DNA of 64,000 nucleotides, taken from Candidatus Flexifilum breve. Lineage in GTDB: Bacteria; Chloroflexota; Anaerolineae; Aggregatilineales; Phototrophicaceae. Position numbers and translations under genes: made by a program. Positions 50,177-58,253 of the stretch are shown here, piece after piece. The notes beneath the pieces are model-generated. The model saw nothing but the letters and a program-made list of their open reading frames with translations. It was not told the DNA's origin and did not search any database. The DNA is taken from positions 372,001 to 436,000 of the forward strand of contig JADKGC010000002.1 in assembly GCA_016717205.1 (NCBI GenBank), read 5' to 3'. Within the stretch, counting starts at the first letter, position 1. The number at the start of each line of letters is the position of its first letter.

Positions 50177-50788
50177 GTCTGACGCTGCGCTACATGCGCC
50201 TCCCAGATATCCCGGAAGTCTCCGCGATTGACCGTATGGCCTTCGATCCCCCGTGGCCGCCGCGCACCTATCAGTACGAGATCACCAGATCGAACTACAG
50301 CCACATGGTCGTGCTGGAAAAGTCGGCGGGCGAAACCGTCGTCGAACTGGCGGCGCATCATCGGCAACTTTGGCATCCTGCCCGAGAGCAATACGGTGAT
50401 TGTCGGCTATGGCGGTTTGTGGAACATCGTCGACGAAGCCCACGTGAGCACCATCGCCACACATCCGCAGTTTCGTGGCAACGGCTGGGGCGAAGTTCTG
50501 CTCGCCGCGATGATCCGGCGGGCGCTTACGCTCGGCGCCGCCTATATCGTGCTCGAAGTGCGCGTGAGCAACGTCGTCGCGCAGAACCTGTACAAAAAGT
50601 ACGGTTTCGAAACGGTCGGGACGAAGACCAACTACTATCACAGCAACAACGAAGACGCCTACGATATGCGGCTGAACTTCACCAACCCCGCCGCCTACCG
50701 GGAAACGTTCGATCCGCGTTTTGAGGCGCTCAAGGCGCGCCATCATTTCGCCGATCAATACACCGATGTGCGCCCAATAGCGAAATAG
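50173..50788 (+). pseudogene. rimI: RimI-like ribosomal-protein/TsaB-linked N-acetyltransferase, frameshifted
   Basis: A GNAT acetyltransferase that acetylates the N-terminus of ribosomal protein S18 or other proteins. Frame 1 gives the start (LRYMRLPDIPEVSAIDRMAF, then DPPWPPRTYQYEI). A +1 shift at about 50325-50350 moves the rest into the next frame, which has RRIIGNFGILPESNTVIVGY, the acetyl-CoA loop HPQFRGNGWGEVLLAAM and EVRVSNVVAQNLYKKYGFE. The full length after repair is about 205 aa. Position directly after tsaB is the usual one. Either a true mutation or an assembly indel; the undamaged remainder suggests the latter. Confidence 0.8.
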
Positions 50789-50799
50789 GATGCCCTCTC

Positions 50800-51738
50800 A
50801 TGGTAGAAACACGCTCTGGCAGCGTCCTTGACCACTGGCTGACGCAGCTTGTGTGCCCCCTCGATCACGCGCCGCTCACCCGCGCCGCCGATGGGACATG
50901 GCAGTGTACGTCGTGCGCCTTCACCGCGCCGCTCGTGACCGTGAATGATCGGCAGGTGTACGATTTTCGCGCCCTCAATATCCCGCAGACCGTACAGCTG
51001 GAGTTTTGCATTCCGGTGCAGCCGCTGGATCGCTATGAGGTCGTGCGCACCATGTTTCGCGCGCCCGCCGAGGCGACCAAGCAGCCGCCCGTCAACGTGG
51101 CGATCAAGACCAAACTCGATCCCGGCAGCCAGCATTATCTGCGCACGCTCTACGAGCAGCATGGCCCGAACCTGCGCATTCTGGATCTCGGCTGTGGCAG
51201 CGGCGACAACCGCAAATTTCTGAACGCCATCGGCTTCACCAACGTGATCGGCGTGGACTGGTCGGCTAAAGGCGCGGACATCCTCGTCGATGCGCACCGC
51301 CTGCCCTTCGCCGCTGGCACGTTCGACGTGGTGGTCTCGACCGCCGTGTTTGAACATCTGTATAACCCCTTCCTCGCCATGCACAATATCGCGCGGGTCT
51401 CGACGCCGCGCGCGTGGTTCGTCGGTGGGGCGAGCTTCTGGGAAGCATGGCACGGATCGTCATATTTCCACTTCACGCCGGATGGCTGGCAAACCCTGCT
51501 CAACCAGAACGGCTACCAGTTACAGGATCTCTGGACGGGCTGGGGTGTGATTCCGGCGGCCTTGGCGCACGTCTTCACGCCGGGACACTTCCGCAAATTC
51601 GGCTACGGTCTGCAGCGGCTGGTTGAGGGCGTCTTTCGACTGTGGGGCGGCGATGCGGGCGTCCGGAAGCTTCAACTGCGGGCCAGCGGCGCGTATATCG
51701 TATTCGCCGCACGCACGCAATCAAACGGTGTCACCTAG
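50800..51738 (+). CDS. class I SAM-dependent methyltransferase with N-terminal zinc-ribbon
   Basis: Protein of 312 aa. It begins with a Trm112-like metal-binding segment (LVCPLDHAPLTRAADGTW and QCTSCAFT, four-cysteine-type pattern with three clear Cys), followed by a Rossmann methyltransferase: LRILDLGCGSGDNRKFL (SAM motif I), VIGVDWSAKGADIL, DVVVSTAVFEHLYNPF, and MHNIARVSTPRAWFVGG. The substrate is unknown; small-molecule or glycan methylation is typical. It starts 11 bases after the rimI region and may belong to the same transcript. Confidence 0.82.
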   Translation: MVETRSGSVLDHWLTQLVCPLDHAPLTRAADGTWQCTSCAFTAPLVTVNDRQVYDFRALNIPQTVQLEFCIPVQPLDRYEVVRTMFRAPAEATKQPPVNVAIKTKLDPGSQHYLRTLYEQHGPNLRILDLGCGSGDNRKFLNAIGFTNVIGVDWSAKGADILVDAHRLPFAAGTFDVVVSTAVFEHLYNPFLAMHNIARVSTPRAWFVGGASFWEAWHGSSYFHFTPDGWQTLLNQNGYQLQDLWTGWGVIPAALAHVFTPGHFRKFGYGLQRLVEGVFRLWGGDAGVRKLQLRASGAYIVFAARTQSNGVT

Positions 51739-51753
51739 ATAGAGGATATGGGC

Positions 51754-52413
51754 ATGACTCAAGTTCAATGGACAGCAGTGGATCAGTACTTTGCCGACGC
51801 CTTTACGCCAAGCGATCCGATTTTGGAAGCCGCCTTGGCCGCGTCGGTGGCCGCGGGACTGCCGGATATTCAGGTCACGCCGCTTCAAGGTCAACTGCTG
51901 GCATTGTTGGCGCAAAGCCTCGGCGCGCGCCGCATTCTGGAGATCGGCACACTCGGTGGCTACAGCACGATCTGGTTAGCGCGCACGCTGCCCGCCGACG
52001 GCCAGCTGATCACGCTCGAACTCGACGCCCACCACGCGGCTGTCGCCCGCAGCAACTTCGCGCAGGCGGGCTTGGACAACCTGATCCAACTACGCGAAGG
52101 CAAGGCGATTGATCTGCTGCCCAGCCTGACCGAATTTGCGCCCTTCGACTTCATCTTCATCGACGCCGACAAAGACTCGACCGCCGACTATTTCGACTGG
52201 TCCGTCAAATTGGCGCGACCGGGCAGCCTGATCCTCGTGGACAACGTCATCCGCAGCGGCGGTGTGGTCGACCCGAACCATCCCGATTCGCGCGTGCAGG
52301 GCATCCGGCGCTTTGTGGCCGCCGCGGCCAACGACTCGCGCGTGCAGCTCTCCACCGTGCAGACCGTCGGCAGCAAAGGGTATGATGGTTTTGCTTTAGC
52401 GCTGGTCAAGTGA
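51754..52413 (+). CDS. SAM-dependent O-methyltransferase (caffeoyl-CoA O-methyltransferase family)
   Basis: Protein of 219 aa. Motifs of the family: QGQLLALLAQSLGARRILEI and GTLGGYSTIWLARTLP (SAM site), ITLELDAHHAAVARSNF, DFIFIDADKDSTADYFDW (metal-binding Asp residues), and LILVDNVIRSGGVVDP. It methylates hydroxyl groups of catechol-like or other small molecules using a divalent metal. I chose ATG 51754 because GAGG lies eight bases upstream; the ATG at 51748 is too close to that site. It follows the previous methyltransferase gene closely and precedes the PucR gene. Confidence 0.9.
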   Translation: MTQVQWTAVDQYFADAFTPSDPILEAALAASVAAGLPDIQVTPLQGQLLALLAQSLGARRILEIGTLGGYSTIWLARTLPADGQLITLELDAHHAAVARSNFAQAGLDNLIQLREGKAIDLLPSLTEFAPFDFIFIDADKDSTADYFDWSVKLARPGSLILVDNVIRSGGVVDPNHPDSRVQGIRRFVAAAANDSRVQLSTVQTVGSKGYDGFALALVK

Positions 52414-52426
52414 TCGCAGTGAACCT

Positions 52427-54034
52427 ATGCTCACCGTAGCGGAAATCCTCGAACTCGAAGAAATGCAGGGCGCGCAGATCGTCGCCGGGCACGAAGGTGT
52501 CGAACGCCTCGTCGAATGGGTGCACGTCTCCAGCGTGCCGGACGCGCCGCAGTGGTTGAACGGCGGCGAGTTGGTGCTGACGACCGCGCTCAACCTGCCG
52601 CAAAACCCCGACGATCAGCGCCGCTACGTGCAGGCCATGGCGGATCAGGGGGTGGCAGCGCTGGCGCTGGCGGTCGGTCGCCACATCGATCACGCGCCGG
52701 ACAACATGCGCGAGATCGCGGAGGCCAACGCCTTCCCGCTGATCGAAATCCCGTATCAGGCGCGCTTTGTCGATATCGCCCGCGCGACCAATCAACGCAT
52801 TGCCCAGCAGCACATGGGCATGATGGAACGCGCGCTGACCATTCACCGCACGCTGACCATGCTCGTGCTGCAGGGTGGTGACCTGCGCCAGCTCGCGGTC
52901 ACGCTGGCGGGCTTGATCGGTCAGTCGGTGAGCATCGAGAACGAACGCTTTGAAGCGCTGGCGAGCCATAACATCGCCGATGTAGACGAGGCGCGGCGCT
53001 ACACGTTGAGCGAAGGCAAAACCGATCCGCGCTTGATCGAAGCGCTGGAAACGCGCGGCATCCTCGGCGAAATTCGGCGCACGCGTCGCCCCGTGCATCT
53101 GCCGCAAATGCCGGAAGTCGGCCTCCAGATGGAGCGCATCCTCGCGCCGATTGTCGTGCACAGCAACATCTACGGCTACGTGTGGATCATCGCCGACGAC
53201 CGCCCGATCTCCAACCTCGACAGCATGGCCATCGAGATCGGCGCGACCATCGCCGCGCTCATGCTCCTGCATCAGGAAGCTATTCAAAGCGCGGAAGCGT
53301 CGCTCAAGGGCGGCCTGCTCTCGCAGTTGATCGAAGGCGAACGCGGGCGTGAAGCCATCCTCACGGATCAGGCGCTGCGCTACGGCGTCGACCTCAATCA
53401 GGCGTTCGTGGTGCTGCTGGTCGAAGATCAGGACACGGGGTCGCCGCGCCTGCTGCACCTCTACCGCCGCATCAACAGCCTCGCCGTGGCGAACAAGTGG
53501 CGCGCAGTCGTCGGGCAGTTCGCGGGCGAAGTGCTCGTCCTCCTGAGCGCCAAAGCCGACATCAAGCAGATTGCCGGGAGCATCGACGAGGGTATCGGCG
53601 ATGTGCGGATCGGCGTGAGCGGCGTACATCGCGGCGCGGATCGCGTCGGCGCGGCGCATCAGCAGTGCCGGGACGCGCTGACGATCACCCGGCGCTTGGG
53701 CAACAGCGAACGCATCGTGCGCTTTGATGATCTCGGCTACCTGTACGCGCTCTACCGCGCCGGGAAAGAGTCGCTGCTGGGTAACCCGTTTGTCACTGGG
53801 CTGCGTAAGCTGGCAGGCGAAGGTCAGGCTGACCTGTTCAACACGCTGGAAGCGTACTTGGACGCGGGCGGCAACGGCGTCAAAACGGCGGAAATTCTGT
53901 GCATTCACCGCAGCACGCTGAACTATCGCTTGGAACGCATTCATGAGATCAGCGCGTGGGACTTGAGCGATCCCGGTCTGCGCACCAACCTACAAATCGC
54001 GCTCAAGCTGCTGCGGTTGTTTGAAGTATCGTAG
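52427..54034 (+). CDS. PucR-family transcriptional regulator
   Basis: Protein of 535 aa. The N-terminal PucR domain (AEILELEEMQGAQIVAGHEG, NGGELVLTTALNLPQN) is followed by a GAF-like central part, the CdaR GGDEF-like domain, and a C-terminal HTH_30 (LFNTLEAYLDAGGNGVKTAE, ILCIHRSTLNYRLERIHEI, then DLSDPGLRTNLQIALKL). Such proteins activate catabolic genes such as purine, proline or sugar-acid use. It starts 14 bases after the O-methyltransferase, so it is possibly co-transcribed. No target catabolic operon is adjacent. Confidence 0.9.
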   Translation: MLTVAEILELEEMQGAQIVAGHEGVERLVEWVHVSSVPDAPQWLNGGELVLTTALNLPQNPDDQRRYVQAMADQGVAALALAVGRHIDHAPDNMREIAEANAFPLIEIPYQARFVDIARATNQRIAQQHMGMMERALTIHRTLTMLVLQGGDLRQLAVTLAGLIGQSVSIENERFEALASHNIADVDEARRYTLSEGKTDPRLIEALETRGILGEIRRTRRPVHLPQMPEVGLQMERILAPIVVHSNIYGYVWIIADDRPISNLDSMAIEIGATIAALMLLHQEAIQSAEASLKGGLLSQLIEGERGREAILTDQALRYGVDLNQAFVVLLVEDQDTGSPRLLHLYRRINSLAVANKWRAVVGQFAGEVLVLLSAKADIKQIAGSIDEGIGDVRIGVSGVHRGADRVGAAHQQCRDALTITRRLGNSERIVRFDDLGYLYALYRAGKESLLGNPFVTGLRKLAGEGQADLFNTLEAYLDAGGNGVKTAEILCIHRSTLNYRLERIHEISAWDLSDPGLRTNLQIALKLLRLFEVS

Positions 54035-54080
54035 CGCCTCACTCACCCCACCCCCGCCCCGCCCCGAATTTTGGGATAGA

Positions 54081-54253
54081 CAGCGGACGCGATAAAGAGG
54101 GTGTCTAGTAAGATTATCACCTGTAGGGACGAGGCATGCCTCGTCCTCATTTCTAGAGAAGGATACAGAGGACAAGGCATGCCTTGTCCCTACAAAACCT
54201 CTCTCATCCAGATAACTGTGCGCTTTTTAGACACCCTCTAAATCGCGTCCCTA
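54081..54253. mobile_element. 142-bp GAGGGTGTC MITE in the loop of a GACGCGATAAATCGCGTC palindrome
   Basis: Element 54097-54238 has inverted ends GAGGGTGTCTA and TAGACACCCTC. It is flanked by TAAA on both sides (54093-54096 and 54239-54242). Outside these lie the two arms of one palindrome, GCGGACGCGA and TCGCGTCCCTAC. The cargo is two hairpins, GACGAGGCATGCCTCGTC and GACAAGGCATGCCTTGTC. The uninterrupted target is present at 49460-49483. There is no coding capacity. Confidence 0.82.
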
Positions 54254-54269
54254 CAAAGGACAAGCACTT

Positions 54270-54779
54270 ATGGACATTCGACCGCTAACCCCCGCTGACG
54301 TCGATCAATATCTCGCTATCTGGCAGCGCGCGCTGACCGATGCGCCGACCGCGTTTGGCGCATCCGCCAACGACCCGGGCATGTTTGACCGCGACCCCGC
54401 CCTGCAGCGGATTGCGCAGTCGCTGCCCTACAATCCCCTTTTCGGCGTGTTCGTGGATGGGCAGCAGGTCGCGCTGTCGAGTCTATTCTACGCGGGTCAC
54501 CGCGAGAAAATCCGCCATCGCCTGCAAATTCATCAGGTGTTCGTAAATGCGGAGATGCGCGGTCAAGGTATCGCCCGCGCGATGCTGAACGAGGTGATTG
54601 CTTTCGCCAGAACCATCCCCGACGCTGAGGAAATTTATCTCGCCGTCACCGTGGGCAATGAGTCGGCGCGGCGCTTGTATGTCAGCGCGGGGTTTGAGAC
54701 GGCCTACTTCGACCGCAGCTATCTGAAGATCGATGGGGTGTACTACGACCTCGAATGGATGTGGCTGAGTCTGGTTTAG
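54270..54779 (+). CDS. GNAT-family N-acetyltransferase
   Basis: Protein of 169 aa: N-terminal MDIRPLTPADVDQYLAIWQR, the strand-turn HRLQIHQVFVNAEMRGQGIA with the acetyl-CoA loop (RGQGIA), then EEIYLAVTVGNESARRLYVS and AGFETAYFDRSYLKIDG, an intact Gcn5 fold. The substrate is unknown; the family acetylates amines on small molecules or proteins. It lies immediately after the MITE. Its stop overlaps the convergent Uma2 gene by four bases. Confidence 0.88.
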   Translation: MDIRPLTPADVDQYLAIWQRALTDAPTAFGASANDPGMFDRDPALQRIAQSLPYNPLFGVFVDGQQVALSSLFYAGHREKIRHRLQIHQVFVNAEMRGQGIARAMLNEVIAFARTIPDAEEIYLAVTVGNESARRLYVSAGFETAYFDRSYLKIDGVYYDLEWMWLSLV

Positions 54780-55324
54780 ACGCGGCGGAACACAGCGCTT
54801 ACGGGTAAGGTGAATTCAGGCAGCACGTCTCCGCCAGAAATCGTCTCGCTTTCGCCGAGCAGCTCACGCGCGTCTGGCGTCAGCACTTCGACGAGGCGCT
54901 TTTCCGGATAAATCAGCCAGACCATGCGCGTCCCATGCTGCAAATAAAAGGCCGCTTTATCGCTCATGTCCTTGAGACTGTCTTTGGGCGAACGAATCTC
55001 GACGGCGATATCCGGCATGTAGTTCGCCGCGCCTTCACGTTCGATGGGCTTATTGGTGTCGGCCACGAACGACACATCGGGAATGCGATCATTGTGCGGA
55101 TCGTTCGGCGGGCGGTGCCGCGCTTCGACGGCAGCAATGCCGATTTCGCGCGTGTTCAGGTAATTGTTGAAGGCGGTGACGATGTTGCCCGCGATGATGC
55201 CATGTTCGCGCGTCGGCACTTTTTCAATGATCTCCCCGTTGATGAGTTCAAATAAGCCGTGATCGGACTGCGCGAGGAAACTCTCAAAGTCTGCAATTGT
55301 CGTGAGTTTGCGCTCTAGCACCAT
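54776..55324 (-). CDS. Uma2-family (DUF820) putative endonuclease
   Basis: Protein of 182 aa. LTTIADFESFLAQSDHGLFE at the N-terminus, ELINGEIIEKVPTREHGIIA, the metal strand PDVSFVADTN, DIAVEIRSPKDSLKDMSDKAA with the catalytic Glu and Lys, and TRMVWLIYPEKRLVEVLT. It is the same family as the gene at 40236 but clearly diverged, so not a recent duplicate. GGGAGGGG precedes the ATG. It is a stand-alone gene without a cognate partner. Confidence 0.88.
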   Translation of the reverse strand: MVLERKLTTIADFESFLAQSDHGLFELINGEIIEKVPTREHGIIAGNIVTAFNNYLNTREIGIAAVEARHRPPNDPHNDRIPDVSFVADTNKPIEREGAANYMPDIAVEIRSPKDSLKDMSDKAAFYLQHGTRMVWLIYPEKRLVEVLTPDARELLGESETISGGDVLPEFTLPVSAVFRRV

Positions 55325-55373
55325 TTGCCCCTCCCATCCATCCGATCATAGCACGATTTTTCCAGCAGATGAG

Positions 55374-56630
55374 CTAGCGGAGCAGCCGCTCAACCACGCG
55401 CACTGCATTCCCGACGCCGTCCTCCGCGCGGATGCGCTCGCCCAACGCGGCGGCGCGGCGCTGCAGCGCGGCATCGCCCGTCAGCGCGCGAATCGTCGCG
55501 GCGAGGCGTTCCGCCGTGAGGTCGTGCCGTTTGATCGGTGGTGCGCCGACGCCAAGCTCATACACCCGCCGACCGAAGAACGGCTGATCGCCGATGTGCG
55601 CGACAATCGCCGACGGGACGCCCGCCCGCAGCGCCGCGCCTGTCGTCCCCGATCCGCCGTGATGGATGACCGCTGCCATGCGCGGGAACAGCCAATCGTG
55701 CGGCGCGAAGTCGAGCAGGCAGATGTCATCCGGCAAATCCTCGGCGTGCAAGCCCGCCCACCCCGAATGGATGATGCCGCGCTGCCCGGTCGCCTTGAGC
55801 GCGTCGATCATCACGCGGGTCGTCGCCTGCGGGTCACGGTTGGACATGCTGCCAAAGCCGATGTACACCGGCGGCGCGCCCGCGTCGAGAAACGCCTGAA
55901 GCTCGGGCGAGGGCTGCCAATCCGGCGGCGCGTCGAGGAACCAGTAGCCGGTCACATGGTGGTGCGTGCCCCAGTCGGACGGGTGCGGCACGACGAGCGG
56001 ACTGATCCCGAGCAGCGTCGGCGTGCGGTTGGCCGCGCGGATGAACTCGCGGGTGTGCACGGGCTGCAGGCCGAGCTTTTGATGCATGAGCACGGACGCG
56101 GGCTTGAGCGCCGAAAACAGCATGGTTTCGATCACATAGCCCCACCAGCGGTTGAGCGGATTGGTTTGACGCGGCAGCAGCGCCTGCATCCCCGCCGCGC
56201 CGCTGGCGGTTGGCGCGAGCGGGGACATCATGGCGAGCAGCGGACGGACGCCGCGCGCCTGCCCGATGGCGGCAACCACTTCGACGGTCAGCAGGCCGCT
56301 CACCAGCACGTCCGCATCCGCGACCATGTTGAGCAAATCGTCCACCACGTCGACGGCAATCGTGTCGACCATGCGCCGCATGTTTTGCAGTTCGCGCTGC
56401 GCGTTGTCGCTGCTGTTACCGAGCCAGTCTTTCCCTAAGTCCGACTGCATGTATGCTTCGATGTCGATGCGGAACGGCATGCAGCGCAGCCCTTCCCGCT
56501 CAATCCAGCTTTGAAAGTTGCGCCCCGCTGCCAGCGTCACGGTGAAGCCCGCGCGCTGCAAGCCCTTGCCGAGCGCCACATAGGGCTGCACATCGCCGCG
56601 TGAACCGAAAGCCAGCATCAAAATCCGCAT
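55374..56630 (-). CDS. GT1/MGT-type UDP-glycosyltransferase
   Basis: Protein of 418 aa with the GT-B fold. The N-terminal MRILMLAFGSRGDVQPYVAL and the C-terminal donor-binding signature HHGGSGTTGAALRAGVPSAI are those of macrolide-type and sterol-type UDP-glycosyltransferases; VYIGFGSMSNRDPQA is also typical. It probably glycosylates a lipid or natural product in the cytoplasm. GAGGTAAATCT precedes the ATG. No aglycone biosynthesis gene is adjacent. Confidence 0.9.
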   Translation of the reverse strand: MRILMLAFGSRGDVQPYVALGKGLQRAGFTVTLAAGRNFQSWIEREGLRCMPFRIDIEAYMQSDLGKDWLGNSSDNAQRELQNMRRMVDTIAVDVVDDLLNMVADADVLVSGLLTVEVVAAIGQARGVRPLLAMMSPLAPTASGAAGMQALLPRQTNPLNRWWGYVIETMLFSALKPASVLMHQKLGLQPVHTREFIRAANRTPTLLGISPLVVPHPSDWGTHHHVTGYWFLDAPPDWQPSPELQAFLDAGAPPVYIGFGSMSNRDPQATTRVMIDALKATGQRGIIHSGWAGLHAEDLPDDICLLDFAPHDWLFPRMAAVIHHGGSGTTGAALRAGVPSAIVAHIGDQPFFGRRVYELGVGAPPIKRHDLTAERLAATIRALTGDAALQRRAAALGERIRAEDGVGNAVRVVERLLR

Positions 56631-56650
56631 AGATTTACCTCAATGAGTTG

Positions 56651-56697
56651 TCCGACCCCACCCCCGGCCCCTCCCCGAATTCAAGGAGGGGAGACAG
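56651..56697. repeat. GC-rich hairpin repeat
   Basis: An inverse copy of the CTCCCTGAATTCGGGGAGGG type (CCCCTCCCCGAATTCAAGGA), just upstream of the glycosyltransferase gene. Confidence 0.6.
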
Positions 56698-56730
56698 ATC
56701 GGGCGTGCGCCAAACCGAAACCATTTTCGT

Positions 56731-56900
56731 AGGGACGCGATTCAGAGGGTGTCCGATCAGGTTATCACCTGTAGGGACGAGGCATGCCTCGTCCTAATTT
56801 CTAGAGAAGGATACAGAGGACAAGGCATGCCTTGTCCCTACAAAAACCTCTCTCAACAGGATACCTGTGCGCTGTATAGACACCCTCTTCATCGCGTCCG
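56731..56900. mobile_element. 143-bp GAGGGTGTC MITE in the loop of a GACGCGATTCATCGCGTC palindrome
   Basis: Element 56745-56887 has inverted ends GAGGGTGTC and GACACCCTC. It is flanked by TTCA on both sides (56741-56744 and 56888-56891), with palindrome arms GGGACGCGA and TCGCGTCC outside. By eye it is about 90 percent identical to the copy at 54097-54238, with the same two hairpins as cargo. No gene occurs in the gap 56631-56955. Confidence 0.82.
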
Positions 56901-56955
56901 CTGATCGCTAACACTGACACCAAACGAGAGGTGGCTGTTCAAGCCCCCTCTCGGA

Positions 56956-57300
56956 TTACCCGAAGATCGCCGGGTCGATCTTGAACGAACCGTCGGGCTG
57001 CATGGGCAGGTCGACCACGCGCATGACCGCGTCCAGATTCAGGTCGCCGTACACATGCGGGAACTTCTGGCCGTTGCTCGCCAATTCCCACTTGAGCTCA
57101 TGCGTGATCTTGTCGGTATCGATCACCAGCACGACCAGATCCGCGTGACCCTGATAGTAATTGTTCGCCGTGTTCTGAACTTGCGCAGCGGTCGAGAAGT
57201 GGATGAAGCCCTCGCTGTCAATCGAAGCGGCGTGATACGTACCGACCGCCTGCGCGTTTGCCCAATCTGACCGTGACAGGATGTGAAGGATGGTGCTCAT
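56956..57300 (-). CDS. DUF952-family protein
   Basis: Protein of 114 aa. LHILSRSDWANAQAVGTYHA, then GFIHFSTAAQVQNTANNYYQ and LVVLVIDTDKITHELKWELA and FPHVYGDLNLDAVMRVVDL are the markers of this small domain, which is related in fold to glutathione-dependent or ADP-ribose-binding proteins but has no established reaction. It overlaps the upstream acetyltransferase stop by four bases (ATGA), so the pair is translated together. Confidence 0.85.
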   Translation of the reverse strand: MSTILHILSRSDWANAQAVGTYHAASIDSEGFIHFSTAAQVQNTANNYYQGHADLVVLVIDTDKITHELKWELASNGQKFPHVYGDLNLDAVMRVVDLPMQPDGSFKIDPAIFG

Positions 57301-57773
57301 ACCTGCATCTCCAATTCGATTTCGTCGTGGATCGGGATGTCATCATGGCCGATCAACGGAATCTCCGGCTTGAGCCGCCGTCCGTCGTCGACCGCGCCCA
57401 CATGCAGCGCTGCCAATCGCCAACCACGGCGCTGATAGAACCGCAAGGCGTGGGTGTTGTCGTTCGTGGTGATCAGCACCAGACGGCGACAGCCTGCCGC
57501 CCGCGCGACCTGCTGGACCGCCTTGAGCAGCGCCGAACCGATGCCTTGACCTTCGGCGCGGCTGTCCAGCGACATGATCTCGCACTCATCGCCGTCGAGG
57601 CGGTAGGTTACCAGCCCCAACCGCTGATCATCAATCAGCGCGACAAAGCCGGGCAGGGTCGTCATATCGTGCAGGCGTCCCCGCGAGACCATGCGCGTCG
57701 AGCCCCACTGATCTTCAATGAGTTGACGTGCCCAGATGTGATGATCATCATTCAGCGGCTGAATATCTAGCAT
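57297..57773 (-). CDS. GNAT-family N-acetyltransferase
   Basis: Protein of 158 aa: MLDIQPLNDDHHIWARQLIE at the start, MSLDSRAEGQGIGSALLKAV (acetyl-CoA loop EGQGIG), RRLVLITTNDNTHALRFYQR and RGWRLAALH. Typical Gcn5 fold of small-molecule acetyltransferases. AGGAG lies eight bases before the ATG. It forms a two-gene unit with the DUF952 gene. Confidence 0.87.
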   Translation of the reverse strand: MLDIQPLNDDHHIWARQLIEDQWGSTRMVSRGRLHDMTTLPGFVALIDDQRLGLVTYRLDGDECEIMSLDSRAEGQGIGSALLKAVQQVARAAGCRRLVLITTNDNTHALRFYQRRGWRLAALHVGAVDDGRRLKPEIPLIGHDDIPIHDEIELEMQV

Positions 57774-57815
57774 GAGGTGTGCTCCTTGCCTACAGGCAAC
57801 CGCGTTGAGAACCGC

Positions 57816-58253
57816 TTACTCGCCGAGGGGCTTGCGCTCCTTCGTCACGAGGAACAGCGCCCGTTTTGCGCCGGGCAGCGTGTAATCGAAGCCGCATGAC
57901 TGGAAGAAGCCATCGGCGGAGGTGATCGCCATCACTTCGAGGATGGAGAGCTCTTTTGCCCGCTCGATGCACGCATCGACGAGCATGCGCCCGACACCTT
58001 TGCCCTGCGCGGAGCGCGCCACCGCCAGCGAGCGGATTTCCGCCAGTTTGCGCGAATAAATTTCCAGCACCACACAGCCGATCAAGTCGTCCTCTTCGGT
58101 CGCGACGAGGAAACTGGGGAGCAGTTCGTCCAGTTCGCTGTACGTGCGGGCTAAGACCGTGCCTTCTTCGACAAACGGTCGAATGAGGTCGATGATTGCG
58201 GGAATGTCCTCGGATACCGCCGGACGCACGGTTACTACGTTTTTCGTCGCCAT
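57816..58253 (-). CDS. N-acetyltransferase of the ArgA-like type
   Basis: Protein of 145 aa: VRPAVSEDIPAIIDLIRPFV, then TYSELDELLPSFLVATEEDD, LAEIRSLAVARSAQGKGVGR (AcCoA loop QGKGVG), and EVMAITSADGFFQSCGFDYT. The sequence resembles the stand-alone GNAT domain of N-acetylglutamate synthase, the first step of arginine synthesis. No arginine gene is adjacent, so the role is only likely. The start overlaps the stop of the upstream GT39 gene by 19 bases, indicating co-transcription. Confidence 0.8.
   Translation of the reverse strand: MATKNVVTVRPAVSEDIPAIIDLIRPFVEEGTVLARTYSELDELLPSFLVATEEDDLIGCVVLEIYSRKLAEIRSLAVARSAQGKGVGRMLVDACIERAKELSILEVMAITSADGFFQSCGFDYTLPGAKRALFLVTKERKPLGE

Noticed and set aside
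55302..56438. Long plus-strand open frame (378 codons) over the glycosyltransferase
   Set aside because: Arg/His-rich shadow; the minus-strand gene has a canonical GT1 donor-binding motif.
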